NCBI GenBank assembly: GCA_003251775.1
Contig: QKEK01000163.1
Coordinates: forward strand, 1 to 50,996
Reading direction: 5' to 3'
From: Clostridia bacterium
GTDB lineage: Bacteria; Bacillota; Clostridia; DSM-8532; SZUA-474
Length of the DNA stretch: 50,996 nt
Below the pieces are notes generated by a model. That model did no database searches and was not told the DNA's origin. It saw only the letters and a program-made list of their open reading frames with translations. Positions 1 through 9,097 of the stretch are shown here, one piece after another. Both the position numbers and the translations under genes were made by a program. Position 1 is the first letter of the stretch, and every line of letters begins with the position of its first letter.

Positions 1-1
1 G

Positions 2-340
2 TGTGACAATCCTAGATATGCACTATACCAATCTAAATACGATATGACTCTTGCAAACAGGGCAAATGAAAGCAAAACAGAAACTGTAACTATAGCAGGA
101 AAATGCTGTGAATCCGGTGATTTGCTAGCGAAGGATATAGAAATGCAGGAAGCTCAACCAGGGGATATTTTAGCTGTTTTTGCAACTGGTGCATATAATT
201 ATTCTATGTCAAGTAACTACAATAGAATAGCAAGACCTCCGATTGTATTAGTTAAGGATGGTAAGGATAGGATTATCGTAAAACGAGAGGATTACAATGA
301 TATAATCCGTAATGATGTAATACCGGAGGACCTGAAATAG
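2..340 (+). CDS. lysA: Diaminopimelate decarboxylase, C-terminal part (truncated by window edge)
   Basis: Frame open from base 2: CDNPRYALYQSKYD...GKCCESGDLLAKD...; typical LysA C-terminal motif GxxCESGD and DNPRxALY. Confidence 0.85.
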   Translation, partial: CDNPRYALYQSKYDMTLANRANESKTETVTIAGKCCESGDLLAKDIEMQEAQPGDILAVFATGAYNYSMSSNYNRIARPPIVLVKDGKDRIIVKREDYNDIIRNDVIPEDLK

Positions 341-427
341 CGTCTTTAGAAACAAAATGCCTTGGAAACCGCTTACAGTGGTTATTTGTGTTGCAAAGCC
401 TTAAGCGAAGCGGCATGGGGAGTAAGA

Positions 428-476
428 GTTTAACGAACTTCAAATTTAATAGAAATTCTAATGAAGTTCGTTAAAT
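428..476. terminator. Bidirectional hairpin between convergent lysA and tgl
   Basis: Perfect 14-bp stem TTTAACGAACTTCA (429-442) / TGAAGTTCGTTAAA (462-475) between convergent genes. Confidence 0.6.
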
Positions 477-490
477 TGCCAAGACAGGCT

Positions 491-1243
491 CTAATCACTT
501 GATAAAGAATATAGTCTTTTGAAATTAGGACGCGTTGCTGATTCAAGTAAATAGGCAGATTCATTAGCATCTTCAAATCTATAACGATTAAGGGTATCAA
601 CGATCTCCTCTGCTGTATTAATCCCCAGTCCGTGGCCATAATATGTTCCATCTCCAAGGTCTATAGTATTTTCTCCCTGCCACTCAGGAACAAGCGGGTC
701 TACATCTGGGTTTTTAAAATATCTGCAATCACCAGGAAGAAAGTCTTTAATATATCTATATTGTTGAATACCAATCTTATAGTCTAAATGCTGCCAATCC
801 ATTAGGTAGATATCAGTAAATAATTCATTGTAACGTTTTTCTGTAAATACCTCTAACAAGGCTAGATAATATACAACAACCATAGCTGTTGCACACTCAG
901 TTCCATACTCTGAGCTGTTAGTTATAATATCACTAATAGCTACTGTAGGCAACACATTCTTTTTAAGTAAAAAGCCTCCTTCACCAGTCCTTTCCCAGTA
1001 ATTGGTATTGCAAGTTGATTTTCTGAAAATCTTGAATGAAAAATTACTGCTATTTAATCTTCGTGAGGCAGTAATAATACTATTTCTTAAGTCAGCCTCA
1101 AAGAAGAGCTGGTTCATTGATGAATAATTATAAGCATGCTGACTATCTGTTAATATTCTAATTACCTTATACTGTATACTCTCAGGAGGATAGTTCATAG
1201 TTAAGGCTTCAATCGAGGTGTTGGTATTATTTATACTAATCAT
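491..1243 (-). CDS. tgl: Protein-glutamine gamma-glutamyltransferase (spore coat transglutaminase Tgl)
   Basis: 250 aa; ECATAMVVVYYLALLE, GDCRYFKNPDVDP, WQGENTIDLGDGTYYGHGLGI, SAYLLESATRP motifs resemble Bacillus Tgl. Confidence 0.85.
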   Translation of the reverse strand: MISINNTNTSIEALTMNYPPESIQYKVIRILTDSQHAYNYSSMNQLFFEADLRNSIITASRRLNSSNFSFKIFRKSTCNTNYWERTGEGGFLLKKNVLPTVAISDIITNSSEYGTECATAMVVVYYLALLEVFTEKRYNELFTDIYLMDWQHLDYKIGIQQYRYIKDFLPGDCRYFKNPDVDPLVPEWQGENTIDLGDGTYYGHGLGINTAEEIVDTLNRYRFEDANESAYLLESATRPNFKRLYSLSSD

Positions 1244-1253
1244 AGATAACCTC

Positions 1254-2273
1254 CTAAATTATATTCTTAACAGCTATATAAATTTGTTGTACCAACGGTA
1301 GCTTTATCCATACATTCCATTTGGACTTATCGCTTTTGTAAAGCCTGAATGAAAAATCAGAAAGAAGCTCTTTGTATTCCACTTTTAAATGACTAAAGCT
1401 ATCAAGAGTTTTCTGCTTTTCGTTGTCTAGCTTATTATGCAATTTTGAATTATTATCATAATACGTGCAAAAATACTTAGATTCATGAGAAACTTCGTAT
1501 GGTATAGGACTATTCGTCTGCTGGAAATACTCTCCTGTAAAACTAATAAATGACTTATTATCCTTTAACCATGTATTGATTTGCTGGTATTGATTTCTTA
1601 GAACTAATTCATCTATGTTAGGAATAAAACTTAATAGTTTTTTAGCTAGCTTTATATCCTCTTTACTATCTGACTGAATATATTTTGCAATTTGAATTAA
1701 TACTTCAGTATCCTTAGATTCAAAAAGAGCCCAAATAAGGTCATGGGTGTAATATCCATTCCTATTTCTGTTAAATATTATTTTAATAACGGTATTAAGA
1801 ATAGTTTTGTCTTTATAATACTTTATAAGAATAGAACAGACTCTATCCATAATCTCATCATAATCATCGTTTATCCCATCCTCCTGATGTCCTGTGTCGA
1901 AAATCCATTTAAGTGTTGAATAGCTCTGGGAGGTATAATCGTATAAGGCTTTTTTGGTATTTGTAATTTTACTATTAGTTATTATATTTATTATATTAAT
2001 AGCATCTTTATTTCGGTTATTCAATTTGTTGATAAGATTATGCTTTTTCAATTCTGGTAATAATACATATAGTGTCGCGAAATGAAGGCTTTCATCGTTT
2101 AGCTGATAAATAAGCTTTAAACCATTAATAGACATATTTTGGTTAAAATAATCCTTTAGCCTATCAGAGCCATCGTTAAGACGAATGTTGTCTAGGGAGT
2201 TCTCATTACTGAGATGTGAAATGTTCATAAATAAAGCACCACTTAAATCATAATCTAGTATCATATTATGCAA
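1254..2273 (-). CDS. Hypothetical protein, helical, upstream of tgl on the same strand
   Basis: 339-aa ORF, 10 bp upstream of tgl; no recognised family. Confidence 0.65.
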   Translation of the reverse strand: MHNMILDYDLSGALFMNISHLSNENSLDNIRLNDGSDRLKDYFNQNMSINGLKLIYQLNDESLHFATLYVLLPELKKHNLINKLNNRNKDAINIINIITNSKITNTKKALYDYTSQSYSTLKWIFDTGHQEDGINDDYDEIMDRVCSILIKYYKDKTILNTVIKIIFNRNRNGYYTHDLIWALFESKDTEVLIQIAKYIQSDSKEDIKLAKKLLSFIPNIDELVLRNQYQQINTWLKDNKSFISFTGEYFQQTNSPIPYEVSHESKYFCTYYDNNSKLHNKLDNEKQKTLDSFSHLKVEYKELLSDFSFRLYKSDKSKWNVWIKLPLVQQIYIAVKNII

Positions 2274-2484
2274 GTGGGGACTATATGCTTACAAAATAAG
2301 CTGTAATTTGTAAGGAAAGATTAAAGTTAAGTTACAAAGGTATAGGTTTTGGCTTAATGAGTGCTATTAATTTCTCTGTCTTGAATAGGGCTCTCTTTAA
2401 TGCTATAATGTTATTATTGTTTTGAAAACAAGTTTTGATAGTTTTTCGCTATATAAGAAGCGTTGACTAATTATTATGAAATAG

Positions 2485-2527
2485 AGGTTCTTAAGCTGTT
2501 GGCTAAATGTAATAGCGTCGGCAACTT
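2485..2527 (-). repeat. Structured intergenic repeat, copy E
   Basis: Reverse complement AAGTTGCCGACGCTATT...TAGCCAACAGCTTAAGAACCT matches copies A-D. Confidence 0.6.
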
Positions 2528-2553
2528 AGGGTTCATATTATGGGGTGTTTATT

Positions 2554-2910
2554 ATGACTTTATATGAAATTATAGAATTATTGGAGGCTGAGGCTTGTAC
2601 TGGTGTTGAGGGTTTAGGCATAAATATTGAATCAGCTTGTGGTTCGGATTTGATGAGCGATGTTATGGCATTTTCAAAAGAAAACGCTCTAATGTTGACT
2701 GGTCTTGTCAATATGCAGGTTATCAGAACAGCAGAAATGATGGATATGAAAGCAATTGCTTTTGTAAGAGGAAAAAAGCCAACAGAGGATATGATACGCT
2801 TGGCAAAGGAAAAGGATATTATTTTGATTTCCACTAAGCTCCCAATGTTTGCATCATGTGGCATATTATATGAAAAAGGAATGCGTGGAAGAGGGGCTGG
2901 AGAATGTTAA
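2554..2910 (+). CDS. DRTGG-domain-like protein
   Basis: ORF 2545-2910 with likely ATG at 2554; paralogous in layout to 4681-5025; typical companion of clostridial hydrogenase clusters. Confidence 0.65.
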   Translation: MTLYEIIELLEAEACTGVEGLGINIESACGSDLMSDVMAFSKENALMLTGLVNMQVIRTAEMMDMKAIAFVRGKKPTEDMIRLAKEKDIILISTKLPMFASCGILYEKGMRGRGAGEC

Positions 2911-3327
2911 CAGTGTTAGAAAGAGAGTACGATATATTAGCGGATGATTTTATAGCAGCGGGAGAGGCTTCAAGTAGCGTAAGAAAAATACTAAATCAGC
3001 TCGGGATTGATCCAAAGACGGTTAAAAGAGCTGCTATTGCAAATGTATGAGGCAGAGATTAATGCAGTTATCCATGGTAAGGGCGGAAAGGCATACGTTA
3101 GTATTGATAACGATAAGGTTATTATTAATATAGTAGATCAAGGGCCAGGTGTTGAAAACATAGAATTAGCAATGCAGGAAGGATATTCGACTGCTCCTGA
3201 TAGCATTAGAGCAATGGGCTTTGGTGCTGGTATGGGTCTACCGAATATAAAAAAGAATTCAGATGAATTCAATATAGAGAGTGAAAAAGGAAAAGGTACA
3301 AAGGTCACAATAACGGTTATTTTTTAG
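2904..3327 (+). pseudogene. Anti-sigma/RsbW-like ATP-binding protein, reading frame interrupted
   Basis: N-terminal part ATG 2904 to TGA 3048-3050 (MLTVLEREYDILADDFIAAGEASSSVRKILNQLGIDPKTVKRAAIANV*) continues in the +1 frame as MYEAEINAVIHGKGG...DQGPGVENIELAMQEGYSTAP...GAGMGLPNIKKNSDEF. Confidence 0.75.
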
Positions 3328-3378
3328 ATGTAAATTAAAACAATGCTTGTAAGTATTAAAAAAACAGGAGGAGTAATC

Positions 3379-4680
3379 ATGTATTTCCATTCTGTTACTT
3401 TAGATGAAAGTAAATGCAAAGGGTGTACAAACTGCATAAAAAGATGTCCTACAGAGGCAATAAGGGTAAGAGCAGGCAAGGCGAAAATTATAGATGAACG
3501 TTGCATTGATTGTGGTGAGTGTATTAAGGTTTGTCCATACCATGCAAAAAAGGCTATAACAGACAGCATGGATTTAATCACGCAATATAAGTTCAAGGTA
3601 GCCATACCTGCACCAACCTTTTATGGTCAGTTTTCAAGTAATTATAGTAGGGATCATATTCTTACAGCACTTAAGCTATGTGGTTTTGACATGATTTTTG
3701 AGGTAGCAAAGGCGGCACAGCTTGTAAGTCAGGCATCTAGGCAAATGATGAAGCATGGGAATTTACCAAAGCCAGTCATATCATCTGCTTGCCCAGCAAT
3801 AGTAAGGCTAATACAGGTTCGTTTTCCAAACCTTATAGACAATATTCTCAAGATAGAGTCTCCTATGGAAACAGCTGCAAAGATTGTTAAAGAGAATATA
3901 GCAAAAAAGAATAATATTTCTACTGAGGATATAGGTGTGTTTTTTATTTCTCCATGTGCCGCAAAGGTTACAAGTGTAAAGGCTCCATATGAAAGGGTTA
4001 AATCCTATGTTGATGGGGTAATAGCCATTAAGGATATTTTTCTTTGCGTATATAACAAGCTTCATTCAGGCATTGATGTAGAAAAGCTTTCACATTCCTC
4101 GTTTGAAGGAATTTCATGGGCAACTGTTGGGGGAGAAAGCTCAGGAGTGGGGACAGAAAGGGTTCTTTCTGTAGATGGTATCCATAACGTAATTAAGATA
4201 TTTGAAGAGATTGCAAATGATAATCTTGAGGGTATCGATTTCATAGAGGCGTTATCCTGTACTGGAGGATGCTTGGGAGGACCTCTTAATGTTAATAATC
4301 CATATATAGCCAAGACCAATATTTTGTCTCATATAAAAGCTGCAAAAGAGAAACAATTTATAAGTAAGGATTTTGAAGAAGATTATGGGGATTTGAAGTG
4401 GGAGACAAATGTAGAGTATAAGCCAGTTATGAAGCTTGACCAGAATAGGATGAAGGCTATAGAAAAGATGGAAACCATGGAAAAAATAATAGTGCAGTTA
4501 CCTGGACTTGATTGTGGTGCCTGCGGTGCTCCAAGCTGTCGAGCATTAGCTGAAGATATTGTAAGAGAGCAAGCAAATATTACAGACTGTATTATTAAAA
4601 TGAAAGAAAGGGTAAGTGATTTGGCAGAACAAATGGTTGAGCTAGAACGAGTTTTCAAGCCAAGTAAAAAGGTGGAATAA
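3379..4680 (+). CDS. [FeFe]-hydrogenase-domain protein with N-terminal 2x[4Fe-4S] and C-terminal Fe-S cluster domain; putative sensory (group C/D-like) hydrogenase
   Basis: CKGCTNCIKRCP / CIDCGECIKVCP ferredoxin motifs; SSACP, SPCAAK and SCTGGCLGG H-cluster motifs; C-terminal CGACGAPSCRALAEDI; good SD before ATG 3379. Confidence 0.8.
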   Translation: MYFHSVTLDESKCKGCTNCIKRCPTEAIRVRAGKAKIIDERCIDCGECIKVCPYHAKKAITDSMDLITQYKFKVAIPAPTFYGQFSSNYSRDHILTALKLCGFDMIFEVAKAAQLVSQASRQMMKHGNLPKPVISSACPAIVRLIQVRFPNLIDNILKIESPMETAAKIVKENIAKKNNISTEDIGVFFISPCAAKVTSVKAPYERVKSYVDGVIAIKDIFLCVYNKLHSGIDVEKLSHSSFEGISWATVGGESSGVGTERVLSVDGIHNVIKIFEEIANDNLEGIDFIEALSCTGGCLGGPLNVNNPYIAKTNILSHIKAAKEKQFISKDFEEDYGDLKWETNVEYKPVMKLDQNRMKAIEKMETMEKIIVQLPGLDCGACGAPSCRALAEDIVREQANITDCIIKMKERVSDLAEQMVELERVFKPSKKVE

Positions 4681-5025
4681 GTGAGGATAATAGAATTAAT
4701 TAATAAATTGGGACTAAGCTGCATAACATCAAATAGTGACCTTGAGAAAGTAGTTAAGGGTGTTTATATTTGTGATCTTTTGAGCTGGGTTATGGCAAAG
4801 GCTAAGAAGGATGACCTTTGGATTACTGTACTAACCAGCCTGAACATTGTTGCAGTTGCGTCTATGGTAGATGTAGCATGTGTTGTTATTCCAGAAGGCA
4901 TTCAGGTTGAGGAAGCAACAATAAAAAAAGCTGAACAGAACGATGTAATAATACTTAAATCTAATATGCCAGCTTATGAGATAGGGGTCTCTATAAGTAA
5001 GGTTTTGATTAAAGGAACTAGTTAA
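4681..5025 (+). CDS. DRTGG-domain-like protein
   Basis: 114 aa, GTG start directly after the hydrogenase stop; IIELINKLGL...VVIPEGIQVEEATIKKAEQNDVIILKSNMPAYE. Confidence 0.6.
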   Translation: MRIIELINKLGLSCITSNSDLEKVVKGVYICDLLSWVMAKAKKDDLWITVLTSLNIVAVASMVDVACVVIPEGIQVEEATIKKAEQNDVIILKSNMPAYEIGVSISKVLIKGTS

Positions 5026-5123
5026 GAATGAGTTATGTTATATAAAGAATTATATACTGAATTATTAGCTTGTTATGAAAAATTATACTTTAGTTGATAG
5101 AAAAGGTAAAGGAACTAGACAAA

Positions 5124-5837
5124 ATGATAAGAGCAACAATGGATTTGCATATACATTCATGCTTATCTCCTTGTGGAGATGTGGACATGACCCCAAACAA
5201 TATTGTTAATATGGCATGTCTAAAGGGACTTGATTTTATAGCTGTAACTGATCACAATACAGTAGAAAATGTAAGTGCAGTTGTAAAGTGTGCAAAGGAT
5301 AAGGGGTTAATTGTTATTCCTGGTATGGAGCTTGAGACTCAAGAGGAAATACATGTTCTATGTTATTTTAGAACACTAGAAAGAGCTATTGAATTTCAAA
5401 GCGTTGTATATGCATCATTACCTGATATAAATAATAGAAGTGAGATTTTTGGAAGACAGATGGTAATGAATGAAAAGGATGACTTGATCGGTGAAATAGA
5501 TCGAATGCTATTAACAGCTACAAGTATAAGTATAGATGATTTGGTTTATAGGATTAAGGAATATGATGGTGTAATAATACCTGCACATGTAGACAGAGAG
5601 TCATACAGTATGATTTCTAGCTTTGGTATGATACCTGAGGAGTATGGGTTTAAGTTTTTAGAGTTATCAAAAAGGGTTTCTATTAATGATTTTTTAGATA
5701 AAAATCCTTCGTTGAGCAAATATAGCTTTTTAAAATCGTCGGATGCACATTACTTATGGGATATCTTGGAGAGAACTTTTTCTCTCGATTTAGAAAATAA
5801 AAGTATTGATTCAATTTTTAGAAGGTTAAGTAATTAG
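5124..5837 (+). CDS. PHP-domain phosphoesterase-like protein
   Basis: MDLHIHSCLSPCGD...AVTDHNTVENV...PGMELETQEEIHVLCYF; PHP motifs DxHxH, DHN, E, H. Confidence 0.8.
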   Translation: MIRATMDLHIHSCLSPCGDVDMTPNNIVNMACLKGLDFIAVTDHNTVENVSAVVKCAKDKGLIVIPGMELETQEEIHVLCYFRTLERAIEFQSVVYASLPDINNRSEIFGRQMVMNEKDDLIGEIDRMLLTATSISIDDLVYRIKEYDGVIIPAHVDRESYSMISSFGMIPEEYGFKFLELSKRVSINDFLDKNPSLSKYSFLKSSDAHYLWDILERTFSLDLENKSIDSIFRRLSN

Positions 5838-5856
5838 AAGTAGCTATATTAGCATT

Positions 5857-5940
5857 ATGAATATAGGTAAGATTAAAAGTACGAATGTAGGTAAGATTAT
5901 AATTACGAATGTAGGTAAGATTATAATTACGAATATATGT
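5857..5940. repeat. 24-bp tandem repeat, ~3.5 copies (acgaatgtaggtaagattataatt)
   Basis: Direct reading: units at 5857, 5881, 5905 and partial 5929. Confidence 0.9.
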
Positions 5941-5976
5941 ATGTGCACAAGGATGTATATAAGGATGTGAGGAAAT

Positions 5977-6768
5977 ATGGAAAGTACCTGTAGCTCAGAA
6001 TCCCAAATATTTGAGGTTAATGCTATTGAACAGGTAATTAATAGGGATTACAAAAAGCTATATGGAATGGTTTATAGAATGACAGAAAGTCATCAAGATA
6101 CTGAAGATATTCTACAAAATGCATTTTTGAAAGTATATAAAAACATAGATAAATTTATGAATAAGTCAAGATTATCAACATGGATTTATAAAATAGTCAT
6201 TAATGAAAGCTGTAGACATATGAAGTCTTGGAAAAAGTTGCCTGTAGTTGCTATAGCAGAGGATAGGGGCATTACTGAAGAGGCTTTTTTTAATAGTCTT
6301 GAGTTTGTGCCAGACTTTAGTGAGAATCTTGTTATTGAAGAGTTACGAGAAAAATGTCTTCATGGTTTTTTAAGATGCATACCTAAAAAAATGCGTGTAT
6401 GCTTTTTGCTCAAAACCTGTTTAGAATTAAAGAACAAAGAGATTGCTGAGGTTATGAATATTACTACTGACAACGTTAAAGTTACATTATATCGTTCACG
6501 TAAGCGTCTAAAAGAAATGTTTGAGGATAGATGCAGTTTGATCGATCCATCAAAACCTTGTAAGTGCTATTTTTGGATAAAGTATATGAAGGATAATAAT
6601 CTGCCACTTCCAGAAGGTCACAGACAGATAAAAGCCGATGCTCTCAAAGAGGAACATTTTAGGAATCTTTCATTGCTTAAAAAAATTGATTATCTATATC
6701 ATGCAGAAGAAAGCATATCAAAAATAGAATTTATTAATAAACTAAAAAAAGTTATAGAAATTTTGTAA
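5977..6768 (+). CDS. ECF-type RNA polymerase sigma factor with C-terminal extension
   Basis: Sigma-2 (HQDTEDILQNAFLKVYKNIDKF, STWIYKIVINES) and sigma-4 (CLELKNKEIAEVMNITTDNVKVTLYRSRKRLKE) signatures; ~80 aa tail with PCKCYFWIKYM. Confidence 0.85.
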   Translation: MESTCSSESQIFEVNAIEQVINRDYKKLYGMVYRMTESHQDTEDILQNAFLKVYKNIDKFMNKSRLSTWIYKIVINESCRHMKSWKKLPVVAIAEDRGITEEAFFNSLEFVPDFSENLVIEELREKCLHGFLRCIPKKMRVCFLLKTCLELKNKEIAEVMNITTDNVKVTLYRSRKRLKEMFEDRCSLIDPSKPCKCYFWIKYMKDNNLPLPEGHRQIKADALKEEHFRNLSLLKKIDYLYHAEESISKIEFINKLKKVIEIL

Positions 6769-6867
6769 CCAATTTAGTATTAGTCGTGTCTAATGTATAT
6801 CAATGAATATTAAGCTCATTGAAAATAAAGAGCAATTTTTGCTGTTGTATTTTAGGAGGACATGATT

Positions 6868-7299
6868 ATGAAAAAGAAAATTGTAGCACCATGTGGCATC
6901 GACTGTTTTAATTGTGAGGTTTATGAGGATAATCTGACTGAAGAAGCAAAAACAGGAATTTCTGAAAGAACCAAAATACCAAAAGAAAAAATAAGCTGTA
7001 AAGGCTGTATAGACGGAAACCAATGTTCGTTTATTGAAATTCAAGGGAAAAAGTGTAAAACGTTAGAATGTATAAAGGATAAGGGGGTAGACTATTGTTT
7101 TCAATGCAATGATTTTCCTTGCTCATTTTTGATGCCTCTAGCTGATGGAGCATCAAAATTTCCTCAAAACATTAAATTGTACAATTTGTGTCAAATGAAA
7201 AAAATAGGCGTTGAGGCATGGAGCGAGCAAGCTAATGAAATCAGAAGGACTTATTTTACAAAGAAGATAAAGATTGGTGAAGGTGGAAGTGAAGAATGA
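6868..7299 (+). CDS. DUF3795-like Cys-rich protein
   Basis: CGIDCFNCEVYEDN...CKGCIDGNQC...CIKDKGVDYCFQCNDFPCSFL. Confidence 0.7.
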   Translation: MKKKIVAPCGIDCFNCEVYEDNLTEEAKTGISERTKIPKEKISCKGCIDGNQCSFIEIQGKKCKTLECIKDKGVDYCFQCNDFPCSFLMPLADGASKFPQNIKLYNLCQMKKIGVEAWSEQANEIRRTYFTKKIKIGEGGSEE

Positions 7300-7510
7300 A
7301 ATTAATTGCTATGCTTATTTTTATTGTTGAAGCTAACACTAAACTTAAATTAAAATAGTATTTTGTATACAATGCATAATATTATTAATCTAGCTGAATA
7401 TACGTAGTACTAGTACTTTTGATATATACATTTCAAAATATTAATTATTAACAATCTAAATTTTATGGTTGAAAAGTTATTTTAAAGATGCTATAATTTA
7501 CTGGAGGCAA

Positions 7511-7528
7511 TTGTTAATTGCTTAACAA
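7511..7528. promoter_or_regulatory. Rex (redox-sensing repressor) operator, site 1
   Basis: TTGTTAATTGCTTAACAA, exact match to Rex consensus TTGTTAANNNNTTAACAA. Confidence 0.85.
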
Positions 7529-7566
7529 ACTTGATGAGTTTGAACGTTTAATTTTTTTGTATAAGT

Positions 7567-7584
7567 TTGTTAATTGCTTAACAA
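7567..7584. promoter_or_regulatory. Rex operator, site 2
   Basis: TTGTTAATTGCTTAACAA, identical to site 1, 56 bp downstream, immediately after putative -10 TATAAG (7560-7565). Confidence 0.85.
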
Positions 7585-7650
7585 ACTATGTAGTTCTTAA
7601 AATCACCTGTATTTGCAGGTAGATAAATTATAGTTGGGAGGTCTTTATTT

Positions 7651-8151
7651 ATGGGGTGCAATTGCGGATGTGTCTGCGTTGACGCTAATGCGGAGAAGCT
7701 TAGTGAAGTTATTGAGAAGTATAAGAATACAGAAGGAGCACTTATTCCTGTTTTGCATGAAGCTCAGGAGATATATGGGTATTTACCTTTGTCTGTACAG
7801 AAGGCTGTTGCTGAAGGATTGGACATTTCCTTAGCAGAGGTCTACGGTGTGGTAACATTTTACACACAATTTTCTTTAAATCCCAAGGGAAAATACAAAA
7901 TTCAGGTTTGTTTGGGAACAGCTTGCTATGTTAAGGGTGCTGGAGATATCTATGATAAGCTAAAGGCAGCACTTAATCTAAATGATGGAGATTGTACTGA
8001 AGATGGCTTGTTTTCAGTAGAGGCTTGTAGATGTATTGGTGCATGTGGTTTGGCACCAGTAATAATGGTAAATGATGATGTTTTCGGCAGACTTACTGTT
8101 GATGACATAGACGGTATCATTAAGCAATACAAAGACAAGGAAATTGAATAG
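7651..8151 (+). CDS. hydC: NuoE-like [2Fe-2S] subunit of NAD-dependent [FeFe]-hydrogenase (HydC)
   Basis: VYGVVTFYTQFSLNPKGKYKIQVCLGTACYVKGA...CRCIGACGLAPVIMVND; NuoE/HydC signature. Confidence 0.9.
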   Translation: MGCNCGCVCVDANAEKLSEVIEKYKNTEGALIPVLHEAQEIYGYLPLSVQKAVAEGLDISLAEVYGVVTFYTQFSLNPKGKYKIQVCLGTACYVKGAGDIYDKLKAALNLNDGDCTEDGLFSVEACRCIGACGLAPVIMVNDDVFGRLTVDDIDGIIKQYKDKEIE

Positions 8152-8154
8152 GCT

Positions 8155-8721
8155 ATGAGAGATATATCTTTACATTTAATGGATATCATACAAAATTCTA
8201 TAACAGCAAATTCTAATAGAATAGTCACTACTATAAGTACAGATAATGAAAAAGATTTTTTGTATATATCTATAAAGGACAATGGAAAAGGTATGTCAAA
8301 GGAATTCTTAGAAAATGTTATTGATCCATTTACAACATCACGTACAACTCGTAAGGTTGGACTAGGTATACCTCTTTTTAAGGAGTCTGCCGAAAGAGCA
8401 GAGGGCTTTCTAAGTATTGAGTCAGAGCTAGGTAAGGGAACTCTAGTCTCTGTAAGCTATAAGATAAGCCATATTGACAGACTTCCATTAGGAGATATTG
8501 CACAAACCTTTAGTCAATTAGTAATGGCAAGTCCTGAAATTGAGTTTGAGCTAAAAATGAATAATGGATCAGATAGCATTCAAATAAATACTGTAGAAAT
8601 ACAGGATACTCTAGGAGAAGTACCTATAACAAATTTTGAGGTTATAGAGTGGATAAATAATTATATTACTGAATCAATAAAGTGTATATTTGGAGGTGTA
8701 TTAGATGAAATCCTTAGCTGA
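8155..8721 (+). CDS. Histidine-kinase-like ATPase (HATPase_c) protein
   Basis: IIQNSITANS, IKDNGKGMSKE, TTRKVGLGIPLFKE, ELGKGTLVSVSY. Confidence 0.8.
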   Translation: MRDISLHLMDIIQNSITANSNRIVTTISTDNEKDFLYISIKDNGKGMSKEFLENVIDPFTTSRTTRKVGLGIPLFKESAERAEGFLSIESELGKGTLVSVSYKISHIDRLPLGDIAQTFSQLVMASPEIEFELKMNNGSDSIQINTVEIQDTLGEVPITNFEVIEWINNYITESIKCIFGGVLDEILS

Positions 8722-9073
8722 ACTCGCAGCAATAAGAGAAAAGGCATTGAAAGAAATTAGTCTACGTCAGAGTAATGATGGATATAAAATTATTGTAGGT
8801 ATGGCTACTTGTGGTATAGCTGCTGGAGCAAGACCTGTAATGAATTCTTTTGTAGAAGAGCTTAAAAAAAGAAATCTGACAAATGCAACTGTATCTATGA
8901 CTGGTTGTGTAGGCGTATGCAGATTAGAGCCTATGGTTGAGGTTATTGCTCCAGATGGAGAAAAAACGACATATGTTAAGATGTCACCAGAAATGGTAGA
9001 AAAAATCGTAGTTGAACATATAGTTAATGGTAAACCAGTTAAAGAATATACAATTGGAAACGCAGATAACTAG
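8705..9073 (+). CDS. Thioredoxin-like (2Fe-2S) ferredoxin domain protein
   Basis: GMATCGIAAGARPVMNSFVEELKKR...MTGCVGVCRLEPMVEVIAPDGEKTTYVKM; overlaps upstream ORF. Confidence 0.8.
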   Translation: MKSLAELAAIREKALKEISLRQSNDGYKIIVGMATCGIAAGARPVMNSFVEELKKRNLTNATVSMTGCVGVCRLEPMVEVIAPDGEKTTYVKMSPEMVEKIVVEHIVNGKPVKEYTIGNADN

Positions 9074-9097
9074 TATTTGTAGATTGGAGGGGTTGAA

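Noticed and set aside
428-476. Inverted repeat TTTAACGAACTTCA considered as a Rex-like operator
   Set aside because: Does not match TTGTTAANNNNTTAACAA; sits between convergent genes and fits a terminator
5857-5940. 24-bp repeats considered as a CRISPR array
   Set aside because: Units are contiguous with no spacers, and no cas genes are present
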